A stretch of 64,000 nucleotides of DNA from Sipunculus nudus (GCA_026874595.1 JAPPUL010000068.1:1749001-1813000), one strand, 5' to 3'; shown: positions 25,095 to 35,133, counted from the stretch's first letter. The notes: generated by a model not told the origin, from the letters alone. Made by a program: numbers and translations.

Positions 25095-28000
25095 TTAGTT
25101 AACTATATTCCATAGATATTTTAATATTACTGTTATGGGGTGTAGATTAATATTTCTATCTCCTTCTTTCAATTGAACTATCCAATTACTATAGTAGTTA
25201 AATGCCAACTCTTTTATTGTAAAATACTCTTCTATATCACCGTTATGAAAGCGTAATATCTTTTTAGATAAAGAATATCTAACAAATTGTAATTGTATAT
25301 TTAAATAGTTATATGTTATGTGGTCCCATATAGTTGATAGTGGTATTTGTTCAAGATGTGCTTGTATAATGTCCATGGATAATAGATTATCTATTTGTGT
25401 CAGCAGGAGGTGGCAGTCCATAAGACTATAATTAAACTGTTTTGAGAGAGGTAGGTATAGAAAGACACTTTTTAATCTTTTTAATGTCAATATCTTATTT
25501 TCAAGTTCAGTTGGTATATCTGATTCTTTTTTATTTATCTCTTGAATAGAAGGCTCTACATTTGTGTTAATTGACTCATTAAGTTTTTTGGCAAAGTGCG
25601 ATATATCTTCTTTAAGTTTTGCGATTTCTTCATTGTCAGGCAAAATACATTGTTTAAAAGAGAGGTTCCAGCTAAGGATATTTTTGATTAGTTTTTCTAT
25701 TGTACTTAACTTTTTGTATTGTATCTCAGCTGACATTTCACGGTCTAATAGTATTGCCTGTCGTATGGTTGGTATATCTAATATATCTTCTATCACAAGG
25801 TAGGCGCCGGCGATGTCAGGGTATGAGTGTCCGCTATCTCGTTTTAATTCATAAAAGAGCGTTGAGCCGGCTGAGTTTATAATATGATTTGTAACAGTAG
25901 TTGCAATGATTTCTCTTTTTAGTTGGTGTTTTAGTATTTCTTTATTAAACGAGGCATAGACCTTATCGGGGAAATAGGATATAATATATTGTTCACAGTA
26001 CAGAGTGTCAGGTATATTTGATTCTAGGATAGCCTGATAAGCTCTCATTTTTTCATAAGCCATAATGATTGCAAGTTGTGGTCTTAGTATGCCTTTGTCT
26101 TCGGAGCTATAACTTATGATTTCTTTGTCGGTTGGTATAAATTCTCCTTTTGGGTCTAATACATTTTCGAAGATTAGGTTTCTTATTAGTTCTCGATATT
26201 GGTTAATATTGCTTTTAGATTTACGGTGATCCATCGATATAGCAAGGCTTTGTAGATAATTATCCTTGACAATCATATTGTTTAAGTCCATGGTAAGGCT
26301 TGATAGGAATTGGTTACGTTCTTCTAAGTCTTTAACTTGCCCGCAATTTATTAGATGTGAAAAAAGTATTTTAAGATTAACTTCATGGTCGGACATATCA
26401 ACCCCAGCTGAGTTATCTATGGCATCAGTATTAATTCTGCCTCCATTGAGGGCATACTCAACTCGTGCTCGTTGTGTAAATCCCAGGTTACCTCCTTCAC
26501 CTACTACTTTTACTCTTAGCTGCAAAGCATTAATTCTAAGGGGGTCATTAGTTTTATCACCGACCTGTTCATTAGTTTCGGTTGAGGCTTTAACATAAGT
26601 TCCTATACCGCCATTCCATAATAGTTCAACATCCATTTTTAATATTAGTTTAATTAACTGCTCACTACTAAGCTCGTTTTTATTAGTACCTAAAAGTGTT
26701 TTAATTTCTTTAGTTATGGATATAGCTTTTTCATTGCGTTTAAAGACACCGCCACCTTTTGATATTATACTTGTATTGTAGTCTAGCCATGAGGATTTTC
26801 CTAAGTTAAACAGTCGTTTTCGTTCGTTATATGACTCTTTAGAATTAGGGTTTGGGTCAATAAATATATGGGTATGGTTAAATGCTGCTTTTAGTAATAT
26901 TTGTTTAGACAGTAACATGCCGTTACCAAAGACGTCTCCCGACATATCACCAATACCCACAACACTAAATTCTTCTTCTTGGATGTCCTTATTATTCATC
27001 TCTCTAAAGTGTTGTCTAACGCATTCCCATGCTCCTTTAGCGGTAATACCTTCTTTCTTATGGTCATATCCATAAGAACCGCCACTTGCAAAGGCGTCTC
27101 CAAGCCAATACTTATATTTATAAGAGACCTCATTAGCTGCATCGGATAAAGAAGCGGTACCCTTATCTGCTGCAACAACTAAATATGGATCTTCTTCATC
27201 ATAGCATATAACTTTTTTAGGATGAACAATCTTATTATTTATTATGTTATCTGTTATATCCAGTATAGCGGATATGAATCGCTTATACTGTTCTTTTATA
27301 AAGGTTTGATCTTTATTGTCTTTAGTACTTTTAATAACGAAGCCCCCTTTAGAGCCAACTGGTACTATAACAGAATTTTTGATCATTTGAGTTTTCATTA
27401 ATGCAAGTATTTCTGTACGATAATCATCATTACGATCACTCCATCGTATCCCACCACGGGCAACTTTACCACCACGTAAGTGTATACCTTCCATTACGTT
27501 GCTGTATACAAATATTTCATACATTGGTTTTGGGGAGGGCATATTATGTACTTTTTGGCTATCGATTTTTATAGATATTATGAAATCTTTTGTTATGTCT
27601 TTTGAGTAGTAGTTAGTTCTTAATGTAGAGCCTATTATGTTGTAGAAGGACTTTAATATTCGGTCTTCGTTTATATCTGTAACTTTTTTTAATTCTTCAA
27701 GTATTTGCTCTTGTATGTCTTTAAGCACATTCGTTTTACCTGACTTATGCTTTGGATTAAATTTAAGGTCAAAGAAGCTAAACATGTTTTTTATCATGTC
27801 AGCATATTTTAATATAGCTTGGGCTACAGTTTTACGTGTAAATACTCTTTCTAGCTGAAAGTAATAGTTATAGTATGTTCTAATTAGGTTTATTTGTTTA
27901 TAATCTAGTCCTGTTTTGGTTATTAGGGTGTTTAGGATACCGTTTTCGAGGTTATTATCCATTACTTTTATTAGTGCTTCTTTTAAGACGGTATCACTTA

Positions 28001-29843
28001 TTCTTGAATCTACTATAGTTCCATTAGACTCTGTTACGCTAAAGCTGTGAATATATACGTCTTGTCTACTAGAGCTTAAGTGGTATGACAGTTCATCTAT
28101 TACATTTAAGCCAAAGTTATCTAGAATTGGCGTCATTACTGTTAAGCTAATTTTCTTACTGGAGTATATTCTTATAGTACTATACTGTTTATTGGTATTT
28201 TTATTTGGAGTTATTATATTATATTGGTTTTGATTTGTTTTGTAGTATTCTTCTAGGTAATAGATATCATCCAGTGCGGTATTGGGGCTATAGATAGATT
28301 GATATTCTTTGGGGAAGTATGATATATATTTATTATAATAGTCTTCGATGTTATGGGGATAGCTTTTTTCAATAATATCTATTAATTTATCTTGCCAGCC
28401 TTTTACAAGGTATGTAATTTCTTGTTCTAGAGCTTCTTTGTTAAACTTTCTTGCTTCTAATTCTAATAGGCTAAGTAGGTAATGTATTTGCCAGAATCCT
28501 GGATGGCTTCTAGTATGATAATATTGTATGGACTTGGCATTAAAAAATGATTTAAGATAATTAGACACGGTGCTTAAGTTATTAGAGCTAAAGTATTTTT
28601 CAGGAAGGGCTACTATAACGGAGAGTGATGAGCCGAGTATACTTTTTCTTGAATATAGTTTAATGGTTTGTTTTCTATATGCGCTTACTATTAGTTGTAT
28701 AAGGCCGTGGAGTTCTTTTATAGAGCTGAAGAAAAGCTCTTCTTTTGGCAGGCTATTAAAGACTGTTATGACTTCTTTATACATTGCAGAATCTTTGATT
28801 ATTTTGTTATTTTCAAGTAATAGTTCTAGTTTAGCTTTTAGGATGGGTATATCTTTAGATTGACTAAAGAGAGCTTGCCTTGTGTATAGTCCTAAGAATC
28901 TGTGATATTTTAGTGGTGTTTTGTTTTTACTAAATTCACGGATCTCTAAAAAGTCCATATAGTTGCGTCGATGGACTATGCTTTTATCTGGGCTTTTTTC
29001 CAGCAAAAGAGGGATTGACAGCATAATTTGGTCTTTTTTTATATTGGGCATATCTTCAACAGCAATAGGATTATAACATGCAGAGTCTTTATAATCACTT
29101 AATATACCTTTGGCACTATCTTTATTAACCTGTATGTATAACTTTTTGTTTTTTTCTAAGAAGTCATAGCATCTATATCCTAAAAAGATAAAATTATTAT
29201 CTAAAAGCCATTCTAAGAAGTGAATAGACTCATAAATAGGCAGACCATTATCTTTAAAAGGAGTTAGATAACCTTCTTTAAAGTGTATAATAAGTTTCTT
29301 TAGCATTGATGTAGTATATTGGTAATCTTTAGTTGCTGATTTTACTGCTAAGGCTATTGTCCTTAAATCTTCTTCTATTTTTTTAGCTTTCTTATTATCT
29401 ACTTTATCTATTTCTATATGAATAAAGGATTCTTGTCGTTTACTTTCTTTTGCTACTTCAAGTATTTTAAGCTTACCATCCGCATCTCTTATGGGAGAAA
29501 AAATAGGATTAACAATAATTTTAGTTTTATATCTCTTTTCATTAATATACTCTATAATGCTATCTAGTAGGAACCTGATATCTTCAGAAAGGCTTTGTAT
29601 TATTGTAGAGTTTTTCATTAGGTTATCAGTAGGTAAGTTAAGAACACGAAGTTTAGGTATTTTATTTATATTTAGGTAGTTATAGCTATTGGTTAGCATA
29701 TGGATTAGGTCTTTATTTATGCTAATATTAGGCTCTTGGTCTTCTAGAAAGATTTTTACAAAAAGAATAAAGTTCTTATTATATAAGGGGTCATTCTTCT
29801 TTATATATTTAAAGATTTGTTCTTCTAGAATATTACTTTGCAT
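25095..29843 (-). CDS. gdhB: NAD-specific glutamate dehydrogenase, large type
   Basis: 1582 aa from ATG 29843; an in-frame GTG at 29864 would add seven residues but lacks a ribosome site, whereas GGAAA precedes the ATG. It catalyses glutamate + NAD to 2-oxoglutarate + ammonium. The catalytic domain is clear: HLRGGKVARGGIRWSDR near residue 795-809, then KNSVIVPVGSKGGFV around 825-840 and the Rossmann part with GIGDMSGDVFGNG. Long N-terminal ACT-like regulatory regions and a helical C-terminal domain bring it to the size of the roughly 180-kDa class found in proteobacteria, actinobacteria and some other groups. It stands alone as one transcription unit. It would feed amino-acid carbon into the TCA cycle, fitting an amino-acid-using anaerobe. 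Confidence 0.93.
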   Translation of the reverse strand: MQSNILEEQIFKYIKKNDPLYNKNFILFVKIFLEDQEPNISINKDLIHMLTNSYNYLNINKIPKLRVLNLPTDNLMKNSTIIQSLSEDIRFLLDSIIEYINEKRYKTKIIVNPIFSPIRDADGKLKILEVAKESKRQESFIHIEIDKVDNKKAKKIEEDLRTIALAVKSATKDYQYTTSMLKKLIIHFKEGYLTPFKDNGLPIYESIHFLEWLLDNNFIFLGYRCYDFLEKNKKLYIQVNKDSAKGILSDYKDSACYNPIAVEDMPNIKKDQIMLSIPLLLEKSPDKSIVHRRNYMDFLEIREFSKNKTPLKYHRFLGLYTRQALFSQSKDIPILKAKLELLLENNKIIKDSAMYKEVITVFNSLPKEELFFSSIKELHGLIQLIVSAYRKQTIKLYSRKSILGSSLSVIVALPEKYFSSNNLSTVSNYLKSFFNAKSIQYYHTRSHPGFWQIHYLLSLLELEARKFNKEALEQEITYLVKGWQDKLIDIIEKSYPHNIEDYYNKYISYFPKEYQSIYSPNTALDDIYYLEEYYKTNQNQYNIITPNKNTNKQYSTIRIYSSKKISLTVMTPILDNFGLNVIDELSYHLSSSRQDVYIHSFSVTESNGTIVDSRISDTVLKEALIKVMDNNLENGILNTLITKTGLDYKQINLIRTYYNYYFQLERVFTRKTVAQAILKYADMIKNMFSFFDLKFNPKHKSGKTNVLKDIQEQILEELKKVTDINEDRILKSFYNIIGSTLRTNYYSKDITKDFIISIKIDSQKVHNMPSPKPMYEIFVYSNVMEGIHLRGGKVARGGIRWSDRNDDYRTEILALMKTQMIKNSVIVPVGSKGGFVIKSTKDNKDQTFIKEQYKRFISAILDITDNIINNKIVHPKKVICYDEEDPYLVVAADKGTASLSDAANEVSYKYKYWLGDAFASGGSYGYDHKKEGITAKGAWECVRQHFREMNNKDIQEEEFSVVGIGDMSGDVFGNGMLLSKQILLKAAFNHTHIFIDPNPNSKESYNERKRLFNLGKSSWLDYNTSIISKGGGVFKRNEKAISITKEIKTLLGTNKNELSSEQLIKLILKMDVELLWNGGIGTYVKASTETNEQVGDKTNDPLRINALQLRVKVVGEGGNLGFTQRARVEYALNGGRINTDAIDNSAGVDMSDHEVNLKILFSHLINCGQVKDLEERNQFLSSLTMDLNNMIVKDNYLQSLAISMDHRKSKSNINQYRELIRNLIFENVLDPKGEFIPTDKEIISYSSEDKGILRPQLAIIMAYEKMRAYQAILESNIPDTLYCEQYIISYFPDKVYASFNKEILKHQLKREIIATTVTNHIINSAGSTLFYELKRDSGHSYPDIAGAYLVIEDILDIPTIRQAILLDREMSAEIQYKKLSTIEKLIKNILSWNLSFKQCILPDNEEIAKLKEDISHFAKKLNESINTNVEPSIQEINKKESDIPTELENKILTLKRLKSVFLYLPLSKQFNYSLMDCHLLLTQIDNLLSMDIIQAHLEQIPLSTIWDHITYNYLNIQLQFVRYSLSKKILRFHNGDIEEYFTIKELAFNYYSNWIVQLKEGDRNINLHPITVILKYLWNIVN

Positions 29844-29914
29844 ATATTTTCCAACAAATGACACTATTTTGTAAGTATAAGTTTTTTTATTAGTAGAGTT
29901 GTAGCGAGGTTCAT

Positions 29915-30385
29915 TTATATACTTAATCTTTTTTTTATTTGGTTAAAGTGACTTTCATTATGTTTAATATGGTGTTCTACGACTGCTCTAAAGGATTCAT
30001 TACCTCTGATGTTATGTATACTTTCTTTTGTCCAGGCTTTGTTATCAATTTTACCAAGCCAATATATTAAGTTACGTCTCATAGTTATTAATCCATCTAT
30101 TAATAATGAGCTTTCCCATGAGTTATAATTATGGCTATTTACCCAGACACTTGGTTTTATCATATCAAATGACGGGCTGGTATCAGATTCTACTATTTTG
30201 TTTAATCTATATGTATAGACAACTTCTATATCAAAAAGATGTCCTAAAATTTCTTTAGCAGACCATATATTTTCATCTATCTTATGGCATAACTTGTTTT
30301 CGGGAGTATTATTAAATATAGTTTTTAGTTCTTCTAGATGGTTACCAAGGTTTTTTAGTAGGATTTGAATATCTGATTGTCTCAT
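29915..30385 (-). CDS. DinB-like (DUF664) four-helix protein
   Basis: 156 aa with the DinB_2 fold: ILGHLFDIEVVYTYRL (H in helix 2) and VVEHHIKHNESHFNQIKKRL (HxxxHxxH near the C-terminus). The three His residues form the usual metal site of the DinB/YfiT superfamily, used in thiol-dependent transferases or dehalogenase-like proteins. Substrate unknown. It lies upstream of the glutamate dehydrogenase gene on the same strand, but the 50-bp gap and distinct function give no clear link. Confidence 0.8.
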   Translation of the reverse strand: MRQSDIQILLKNLGNHLEELKTIFNNTPENKLCHKIDENIWSAKEILGHLFDIEVVYTYRLNKIVESDTSPSFDMIKPSVWVNSHNYNSWESSLLIDGLITMRRNLIYWLGKIDNKAWTKESIHNIRGNESFRAVVEHHIKHNESHFNQIKKRLSI

Positions 30386-30663
30386 AGTTTTTTCCTTGTT
30401 TTATATTTATTAATACTTTTAATTAATATAGTAACTAAACTACTTATAAAGGTCAATACGGGCTATATAATAGTGCTTTAGTATTATCATCTTGCATAAT
30501 AAAGGAGGTATGAAGGAGTTTGTTACATAAAAAGAACTACGGTATATTGTAGTATGAGCGTAACTTAAGTATTATATTATCGTTTTGGTGAACAAAAAGC
30601 ATAAATAGCTTTATTTAATAGCTTTATTATCTACTCTTCTTATTCATCTACTTATCCATCTAC

Positions 30664-31890
30664 TTATTCAGCCACTTTCTTTTTATTAAATAAGCTGTCT
30701 AATTTAAGTTCTTTATACTCTCCAGCAGCCGCAGGTATAATATCAGCTGATAGGTAAACTATCTTCTTTTCAGGTAAAAAAATCATTGCTTGTACGTTTT
30801 GATCTCCAAGAGCAACTAGCCTTAAGGTTGTTTTAATAGCAGATAAACTAACCTTACTATTAAAAGTATTATAATAACTGCTTAGCAAACTCATAATATT
30901 ATATCTATAACCTTTATCAGAAGAAGAGAACTTACCTTCCTCTTCTATAAAATAGTTAGTAGCAAATAAATTATACTCTGTAAACCTTCTTATATTCGGT
31001 TTTCTAATAGGGGATAATTCAAATATTAATGCATTGTCATTAGCATCAGCAACGGTAAGATTGTTTGCCGAAGCAATATGAATAGTTTTCTTAAAAAAGT
31101 CAATGCTACCATTAACAGTTTTCTGGCTTTCTAAAAGCTGTCTAAAAGCTATAGTACTTGGTATATATGGTTTATAGTTCTTTTTACCAGTAGCACTAAC
31201 AAGCATACTAGCAGTTAAGCCATATTCATTCATAGCAGAAACTACACCAATAAGACCAGGCCAACCTATTGATATAATATCATTAACACTATCTGAATGA
31301 TATACAACAATTAGGTCATACTGATCAAGCACCCCTAAAGGATGAAAGTCAAGGTTACGCCCAAGCATTAATGTATTCTTTTCTGAGTTATCTTTTTTAA
31401 CCACAAAAGTACTACAAAACATATATTGGCGCATCTCCAAAAAAGTATTTGCTAAAAGTATATCGTCATAAGATATGTTTGTAGTTTCACTTATACCATG
31501 CATCTCATCAAGGTAACGCTTTGGTATATAGCTCTCCATTGCATATGCCTTTTTAATTGCTTCTTTATACTTATCGCTTGCCTTCGGAAATAGCTTATAT
31601 ACATAGTTGTCAATAAGTACTTTAATTTGCTTGCCTGCTAGGTAGCCTAAAGCCTTACCCTTTTCTTTTGCATTACCATACAAATGTACTATAGGCAAAC
31701 CTTGTTTAAATTCAAGATAAGAGTCATTATAGCTATTCTCAAGAAATGGATACTTGGGCTTAGTAGATTGTTTAGTGTCAGAATCTACTAAAACGTAAGT
31801 TATCCCTATAAGAAGGACAGTGAAAACACCTATCCATATAACCTTTTTTTTCATAGTATAGTACTTTAAACCCTTCTTAAAGATGTTCAT
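30664..31890 (-). CDS. C45-family Ntn-hydrolase (acyltransferase-like peptidase)
   Basis: 408 aa. A hydrophobic anchor (residues about 17-35) would place the enzyme outside the inner membrane. The C45 core has MFCSTFVV with the probable nucleophile Cys159, then LGRNLDFHP and GWPGLIGVVSAMNEYGL, typical of acyl-CoA:6-aminopenicillanate acyltransferase-like and carcinine-hydrolase-like proteins. These are N-terminal nucleophile hydrolases that cleave amide bonds after self-processing. The natural substrate is unknown. Start: Met1 (31890) or Met13 (31854); Met13 sits nearer the membrane segment. No operon partner. Confidence 0.82.
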   Translation of the reverse strand: MNIFKKGLKYYTMKKKVIWIGVFTVLLIGITYVLVDSDTKQSTKPKYPFLENSYNDSYLEFKQGLPIVHLYGNAKEKGKALGYLAGKQIKVLIDNYVYKLFPKASDKYKEAIKKAYAMESYIPKRYLDEMHGISETTNISYDDILLANTFLEMRQYMFCSTFVVKKDNSEKNTLMLGRNLDFHPLGVLDQYDLIVVYHSDSVNDIISIGWPGLIGVVSAMNEYGLTASMLVSATGKKNYKPYIPSTIAFRQLLESQKTVNGSIDFFKKTIHIASANNLTVADANDNALIFELSPIRKPNIRRFTEYNLFATNYFIEEEGKFSSSDKGYRYNIMSLLSSYYNTFNSKVSLSAIKTTLRLVALGDQNVQAMIFLPEKKIVYLSADIIPAAAGEYKELKLDSLFNKKKVAE

Positions 31891-31953
31891 TTTAGTATAC
31901 TAAAGAAAGTATGCTAAGGCAATTGAACGAATGTTTTAGTTCGTCTTTAGAGT

Positions 31954-32400
31954 TTAGTAGTGTGTTTTTTTAATACTACCGCTTGGGCACCCTTTAAAAA
32001 ATTCATCAATGGCTTTGTCATTTTCACTATCACGAGTAGAGACTTTGTATAAATAAGCTGTTGCATTTGAATAAATTGTTCTACATGATGCCAAGAGATT
32101 TGTTTTTGAACAACTGGAATTTGCCCTAAAGTTTATCTTAAAATATTTGTCCATTTCTGCATATGATGCTCCAGTTCTCCTCCTAGCAGCTTGTACCACC
32201 TCAGACTTATAATTATCACATGCTGCATTTGTAGTGTTTTCAGCGCAACCAATCAGAGTGCCCGGGGTAACGCCGTCGTTATTTTGCCCTATTCTAGTCT
32301 CACATCTGCCTACTCCTCCCATACCATCTTGTTCACAGCTTAGGAAATAGAGGCTTTGCAATATTAGGATAACGGTTAGGAATAATCTTGTCTTTTTCAT
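31954..32400 (-). CDS. small Cys-rich lipoprotein
   Basis: 148 aa. Residues 1-21 are a signal ending FLSC22, a lipobox of the relaxed spirochaete type. The mature part has eight further Cys (GRCETR, LIGCAEN, AACDNYK, SSCSKT, ASCRTIY, KGCPSG), suggesting disulfides in the periplasm or on the surface. No known domain. Similar in size and Cys pattern to the pseudogene at 20629-21111. Confidence 0.75.
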   Translation of the reverse strand: MKKTRLFLTVILILQSLYFLSCEQDGMGGVGRCETRIGQNNDGVTPGTLIGCAENTTNAACDNYKSEVVQAARRRTGASYAEMDKYFKINFRANSSCSKTNLLASCRTIYSNATAYLYKVSTRDSENDKAIDEFFKGCPSGSIKKTHY

Positions 32401-32476
32401 TCAAAACTCCTCTAAAGTTCTATAAAGCAATTTACTTAAATTTAGCTAACGGTTTATTTAAAACTAATAAGGTATT

Positions 32477-32519
32477 ACTATACTATTTGCAAACTATTTG
32501 AAAAAAGTATAGTTTTTTT
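32477..32519. terminator. inverted repeat followed by T-run
   Basis: ACTATACT (32477-32484) pairs with AGTATAGT (32506-32513) across a 21-nt loop and is followed by six T residues. It looks like a rightward terminator, although no + strand gene precedes it. It could instead be an operator for the lipoprotein or tRNA genes. Confidence 0.35.
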
Positions 32520-32585
32520 ATATAAAGTTTTATATAGTATTAGTTATTATTATAAATCTTTCTTTATCTTGTTTATGAAAAAGAA

Positions 32586-32667
32586 GCGAGAGTGGTGGAA
32601 TTGGTAGACACGCAAGACTTAGAATCTTGTGCTTAACGGTGTGTGGGTTCAAGTCCCACCTCTCGCA
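32586..32667 (+). tRNA. tRNA-Leu (anticodon TAG)
   Basis: Acceptor GCGAGAG pairs with CTCTCGC. The anticodon stem is CAAGA/TCTTG with loop CTTAGAA and anticodon TAG at 32620-32622. It has the long variable arm of tRNA-Leu and a TTCAAGT T-loop. No CCA is encoded. Confidence 0.96.
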
Positions 32668-32678
32668 TATTGTGTTTT

Positions 32679-32750
32679 GCGGGAGTAGTTCAGTGGTAGA
32701 ACAGTACCTTGCCAAGGTAAAGGTCGCGGGTTCAAATCCCGTCTCCCGCT
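32679..32750 (+). tRNA. tRNA-Gly (anticodon GCC)
   Basis: Acceptor GCGGGAG pairs with CTCCCGC. The anticodon loop is TTGCCAA with anticodon GCC at 32711-32713; one mismatch lies at the base of the anticodon stem. The T-loop is TTCAAAT. It is 11 bp after tRNA-Leu, so the two are probably co-transcribed. Confidence 0.95.
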
Positions 32751-32817
32751 AAATTTGGAGTTGGGATAGGAGTGTAAGAATGTTGGAGTAAGCTCTAATT
32801 ATAGAAGTAAAAATATT

Positions 32818-34155
32818 ATGTCAATAGAAGTCAAAGTAGAAAAACATGGAGAAGGCCAGGTATCACTTCAGGTTGAGGTATCTGCGGCTGAGGTACAAAA
32901 ATCGTTTAACACAGGATATGTTAAAGTAGGGAAGGAGGCAAAGGTGCCAGGTTTCAGGCAGGGTAAGGTGCCAAAGGGGATATTAAAAAAACGGTATGAG
33001 TTTTCAATAAAGCAAAAGGCGCTTGAAGATATAGTAGAAAAGGTGTTAAAGCTGCTTAGAGAACGAGATAAGATATATTTCATATCGGCAATAGAAATAG
33101 AGAAGATGGCGAGTGTATTTAACAAATTAGAGGAAGGGGAGGGAATAAGTTTTGAGGGTAGTGGGGAGATGTATCCTGAAGTTAAGATGTGTGAATATAA
33201 AGGTCTTAGGGTGGAGGTTCCAAAGTATGTATATACGGAAGAGAATATAACAAAACATTTAGAGATGCTGCAAGAGCGGCGAGGAGATGTACGAGAGAAG
33301 GAGGATGGGCTTGGGGTGGGAGAAGAAGACATAGTGGATTTAAAAGTTAAGTTTTTAAAAGAAGGGGAAGCTGAAGAGGATGTTGATGATGGGGGTGAGG
33401 GAACGAGTAATTATAAGTTAAATATGCGTCTTGAGGATAAATATTTTGATAAACTAAAAGGAGAAATAAAAGGGCTTAAAGTAGGAGATAGAAGGAGTTT
33501 TAAGAAAGACAATGTAGAGGATGCTTTTGAGGGGATGGAAGATGAATATACAAGTCTTACACTTGAGGTGATTAAGATAGAAGAACTAATTCTGCCAAAG
33601 CTTGATGATGAGCTTGCTAAGGATTACAATTTTGAGAATTTGTCTAAGCTCCGCCAAGCGATTGAAGGTTCACTTAAGCTTGAATGTAAGATAAAGAAGG
33701 AAGAGAAGGGCTTTGATGAGATAATGGAAAAAGTTATAAAGGGGTCTGAATTTTCGATAGGAAAGAATGCAGTAGAATATCAGATAGAAAATTATATAAA
33801 AGGATTTGAAAGTAATTTAAAGAACTATAATATGAGCTTAGAAGACTATATACGTGATACAAATACAACACTTGAGGAATTAAAGAAAGGCTATGAAGAG
33901 AAAGCGTTAAAAGACACAAAGCTAGAACTAATAAAGAGTCAAATAATAGAGGAGAACTCTCTTGAAGTTGGTCCGGAAGACATAGATCTCTACTGCCAAG
34001 AAGAAGGGGAGCGAACGAATGTATTACCTGAGAACATACGATCGCTGCTGATGCAGGGTGCGGATGGAAGGAATATTGTGCTGCACAGAAAATATATAAG
34101 ACAAGTACTATCAAATAATGAGCTTCAAGAAGCTGGCGAGGAGCTAATAAGCTAG
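32818..34155 (+). CDS. tig: trigger factor
   Basis: 445 aa, the normal length. It is a ribosome-bound chaperone and peptidyl-prolyl isomerase for nascent chains. The N-terminal ribosome-binding domain has the signature VPGFRQGKVPKGILKKRY (residues about 43-60). The middle region (about 155-240) is the FKBP-like domain, and the C-terminal half is the helical chaperone arms. It follows the two tRNAs. The AUG is 67 bp past tRNA-Gly without a strong ribosome site. This is the first gene of the compact + strand block with purine-rich codons. Confidence 0.96.
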   Translation: MSIEVKVEKHGEGQVSLQVEVSAAEVQKSFNTGYVKVGKEAKVPGFRQGKVPKGILKKRYEFSIKQKALEDIVEKVLKLLRERDKIYFISAIEIEKMASVFNKLEEGEGISFEGSGEMYPEVKMCEYKGLRVEVPKYVYTEENITKHLEMLQERRGDVREKEDGLGVGEEDIVDLKVKFLKEGEAEEDVDDGGEGTSNYKLNMRLEDKYFDKLKGEIKGLKVGDRRSFKKDNVEDAFEGMEDEYTSLTLEVIKIEELILPKLDDELAKDYNFENLSKLRQAIEGSLKLECKIKKEEKGFDEIMEKVIKGSEFSIGKNAVEYQIENYIKGFESNLKNYNMSLEDYIRDTNTTLEELKKGYEEKALKDTKLELIKSQIIEENSLEVGPEDIDLYCQEEGERTNVLPENIRSLLMQGADGRNIVLHRKYIRQVLSNNELQEAGEELIS

Positions 34156-34198
34156 TTGCGAAATTAGTTTAAGCTGAAAGCAAGACCTACTAAAAAAA

Positions 34199-34216
34199 GC
34201 TAGCCAAAAAGCTAGC
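34199..34216. terminator. possible hairpin after tig
   Basis: GCTAGC (34199-34204) and GCTAGC (34211-34216) can pair around CAAAAA, and the whole is flanked by A-rich rather than T-rich sequence on the + strand. On the minus strand it would have T-runs. Weak case. Confidence 0.3.
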
Positions 34217-34334
34217 CAAACAAAAGAATCTAATCTATAATCAATAAGGAATAAATAAGAAGTTAGTATAAATTTAAGATAAAGCAAGGCATAATAATAC
34301 GGATAAAAAGCTGAGTATATATAAAGGTTTGGAT

Positions 34335-34829
34335 ATGAGTCTAAAGAGTGAGGATAGAGAAGGGTTAAGGGGGGGGGTAGAGGTAAGGAAAGCGAGAGTG
34401 CATGAGTCAAAAGCTATAAAAGGGTTACTAGATATATACGCAAAAGAGGGGATAATTCTTTATAGAAGTCTTGATGATATATATAAGAGCGTACGAGATT
34501 TCACGGTATGTTTAATAGGAGGACGATTAATAGGAGTGGTGGCCCTAACTATCTATACGGAAAAGTTTGGTGAGATAAGGTCTCTTGTGGTGAAGGAAGG
34601 ATATAAGGGTATAGGGGTGGGTAAGGAGCTAATAAAGAGTTGCGTAGAAGAAGCAAAGAGCTACGGATTAAGCAGTGTATTTACGTTAACCTACGAGCCT
34701 AATTATTTCATAAAGCAAGGTTTTGTAATACATGACAAAGGGCTTTTGCCTGAGAAGATATGGCGAGATTGCATAAATTGTGAACATGTAGAAAACTGTG
34801 AAGAGCAGGCGCTAATTAAGGGTGTTTAG
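34335..34829 (+). CDS. GNAT acetyltransferase, ArgA-like short N-acetylglutamate synthase
   Basis: 164 aa GNAT-fold enzyme. It has EVRKARVHESKAIKGLLDIYAKEGIILYRSLDDIY, then EIRSLVVKEGYKGIGVGKELIKSCVEEA with the acetyl-CoA loop GYKGIGVG, and FTLTYEPNYFIKQGFVI. The closing CINCEHVENCEEQAL motif with paired Cys is typical of the short N-acetylglutamate synthases that start arginine synthesis in many bacteria. I chose ATG 34335 (AAAGG seven nt upstream) over the TTG at 34329. No other arg gene is near. Confidence 0.82.
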   Translation: MSLKSEDREGLRGGVEVRKARVHESKAIKGLLDIYAKEGIILYRSLDDIYKSVRDFTVCLIGGRLIGVVALTIYTEKFGEIRSLVVKEGYKGIGVGKELIKSCVEEAKSYGLSSVFTLTYEPNYFIKQGFVIHDKGLLPEKIWRDCINCEHVENCEEQALIKGV

Positions 34830-34966
34830 AGTTGTGGTAGAGAGGATAGGAAAGGGGATAGCAATTAAGGGAAAGTATAAAGATATAAATATGTATAGAG
34901 ATATAAAAAATATTGTCAAAGGGAATAAATTTAGTATACTTAAGAGCTAATAAGGTAAAAAAAGGT

Positions 34967-35038
34967 GGCGTTGTAGCCAAGTGGCTAAGGCGGCGGTCTG
35001 CAAAACCGCTATCGTGGGTTCGACTCCCACCAACGCCT
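34967..35038 (+). tRNA. tRNA-Cys (anticodon GCA)
   Basis: Acceptor GGCGTTG pairs with CAACGCC. The anticodon stem GCGGT/ACCGC has loop CTGCAAA. The T-arm is GTGGG-TTCGACT-CCCAC. Discriminator T at 35038. Confidence 0.96.
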
Positions 35039-35049
35039 TAGAAAAGGAA

Positions 35050-35133
35050 GCCCGGATGGTGGAATTGGTAGACACTAGGGACTTAAAATCCCTTGATCTA
35101 TAGATCGTGCCGGTTCAAGTCCGGCTCTGGGCA
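35050..35133 (+). tRNA. tRNA-Leu (anticodon TAA)
   Basis: Acceptor GCCCGGA pairs with TCTGGGC (one G-T pair). The anticodon stem AGGGA/TCCCT has loop CTTAAAA. The long variable arm is characteristic of tRNA-Leu. It is 11 bp after tRNA-Cys. Confidence 0.96.

Noticed and set aside
32477-32519. Tempting to read the inverted repeat as an attachment site for an integrated element next to tRNA-Leu
   Set aside because: No integrase and no copy of the tRNA 3' end is seen in the left half, so only a terminator or operator reading is kept.
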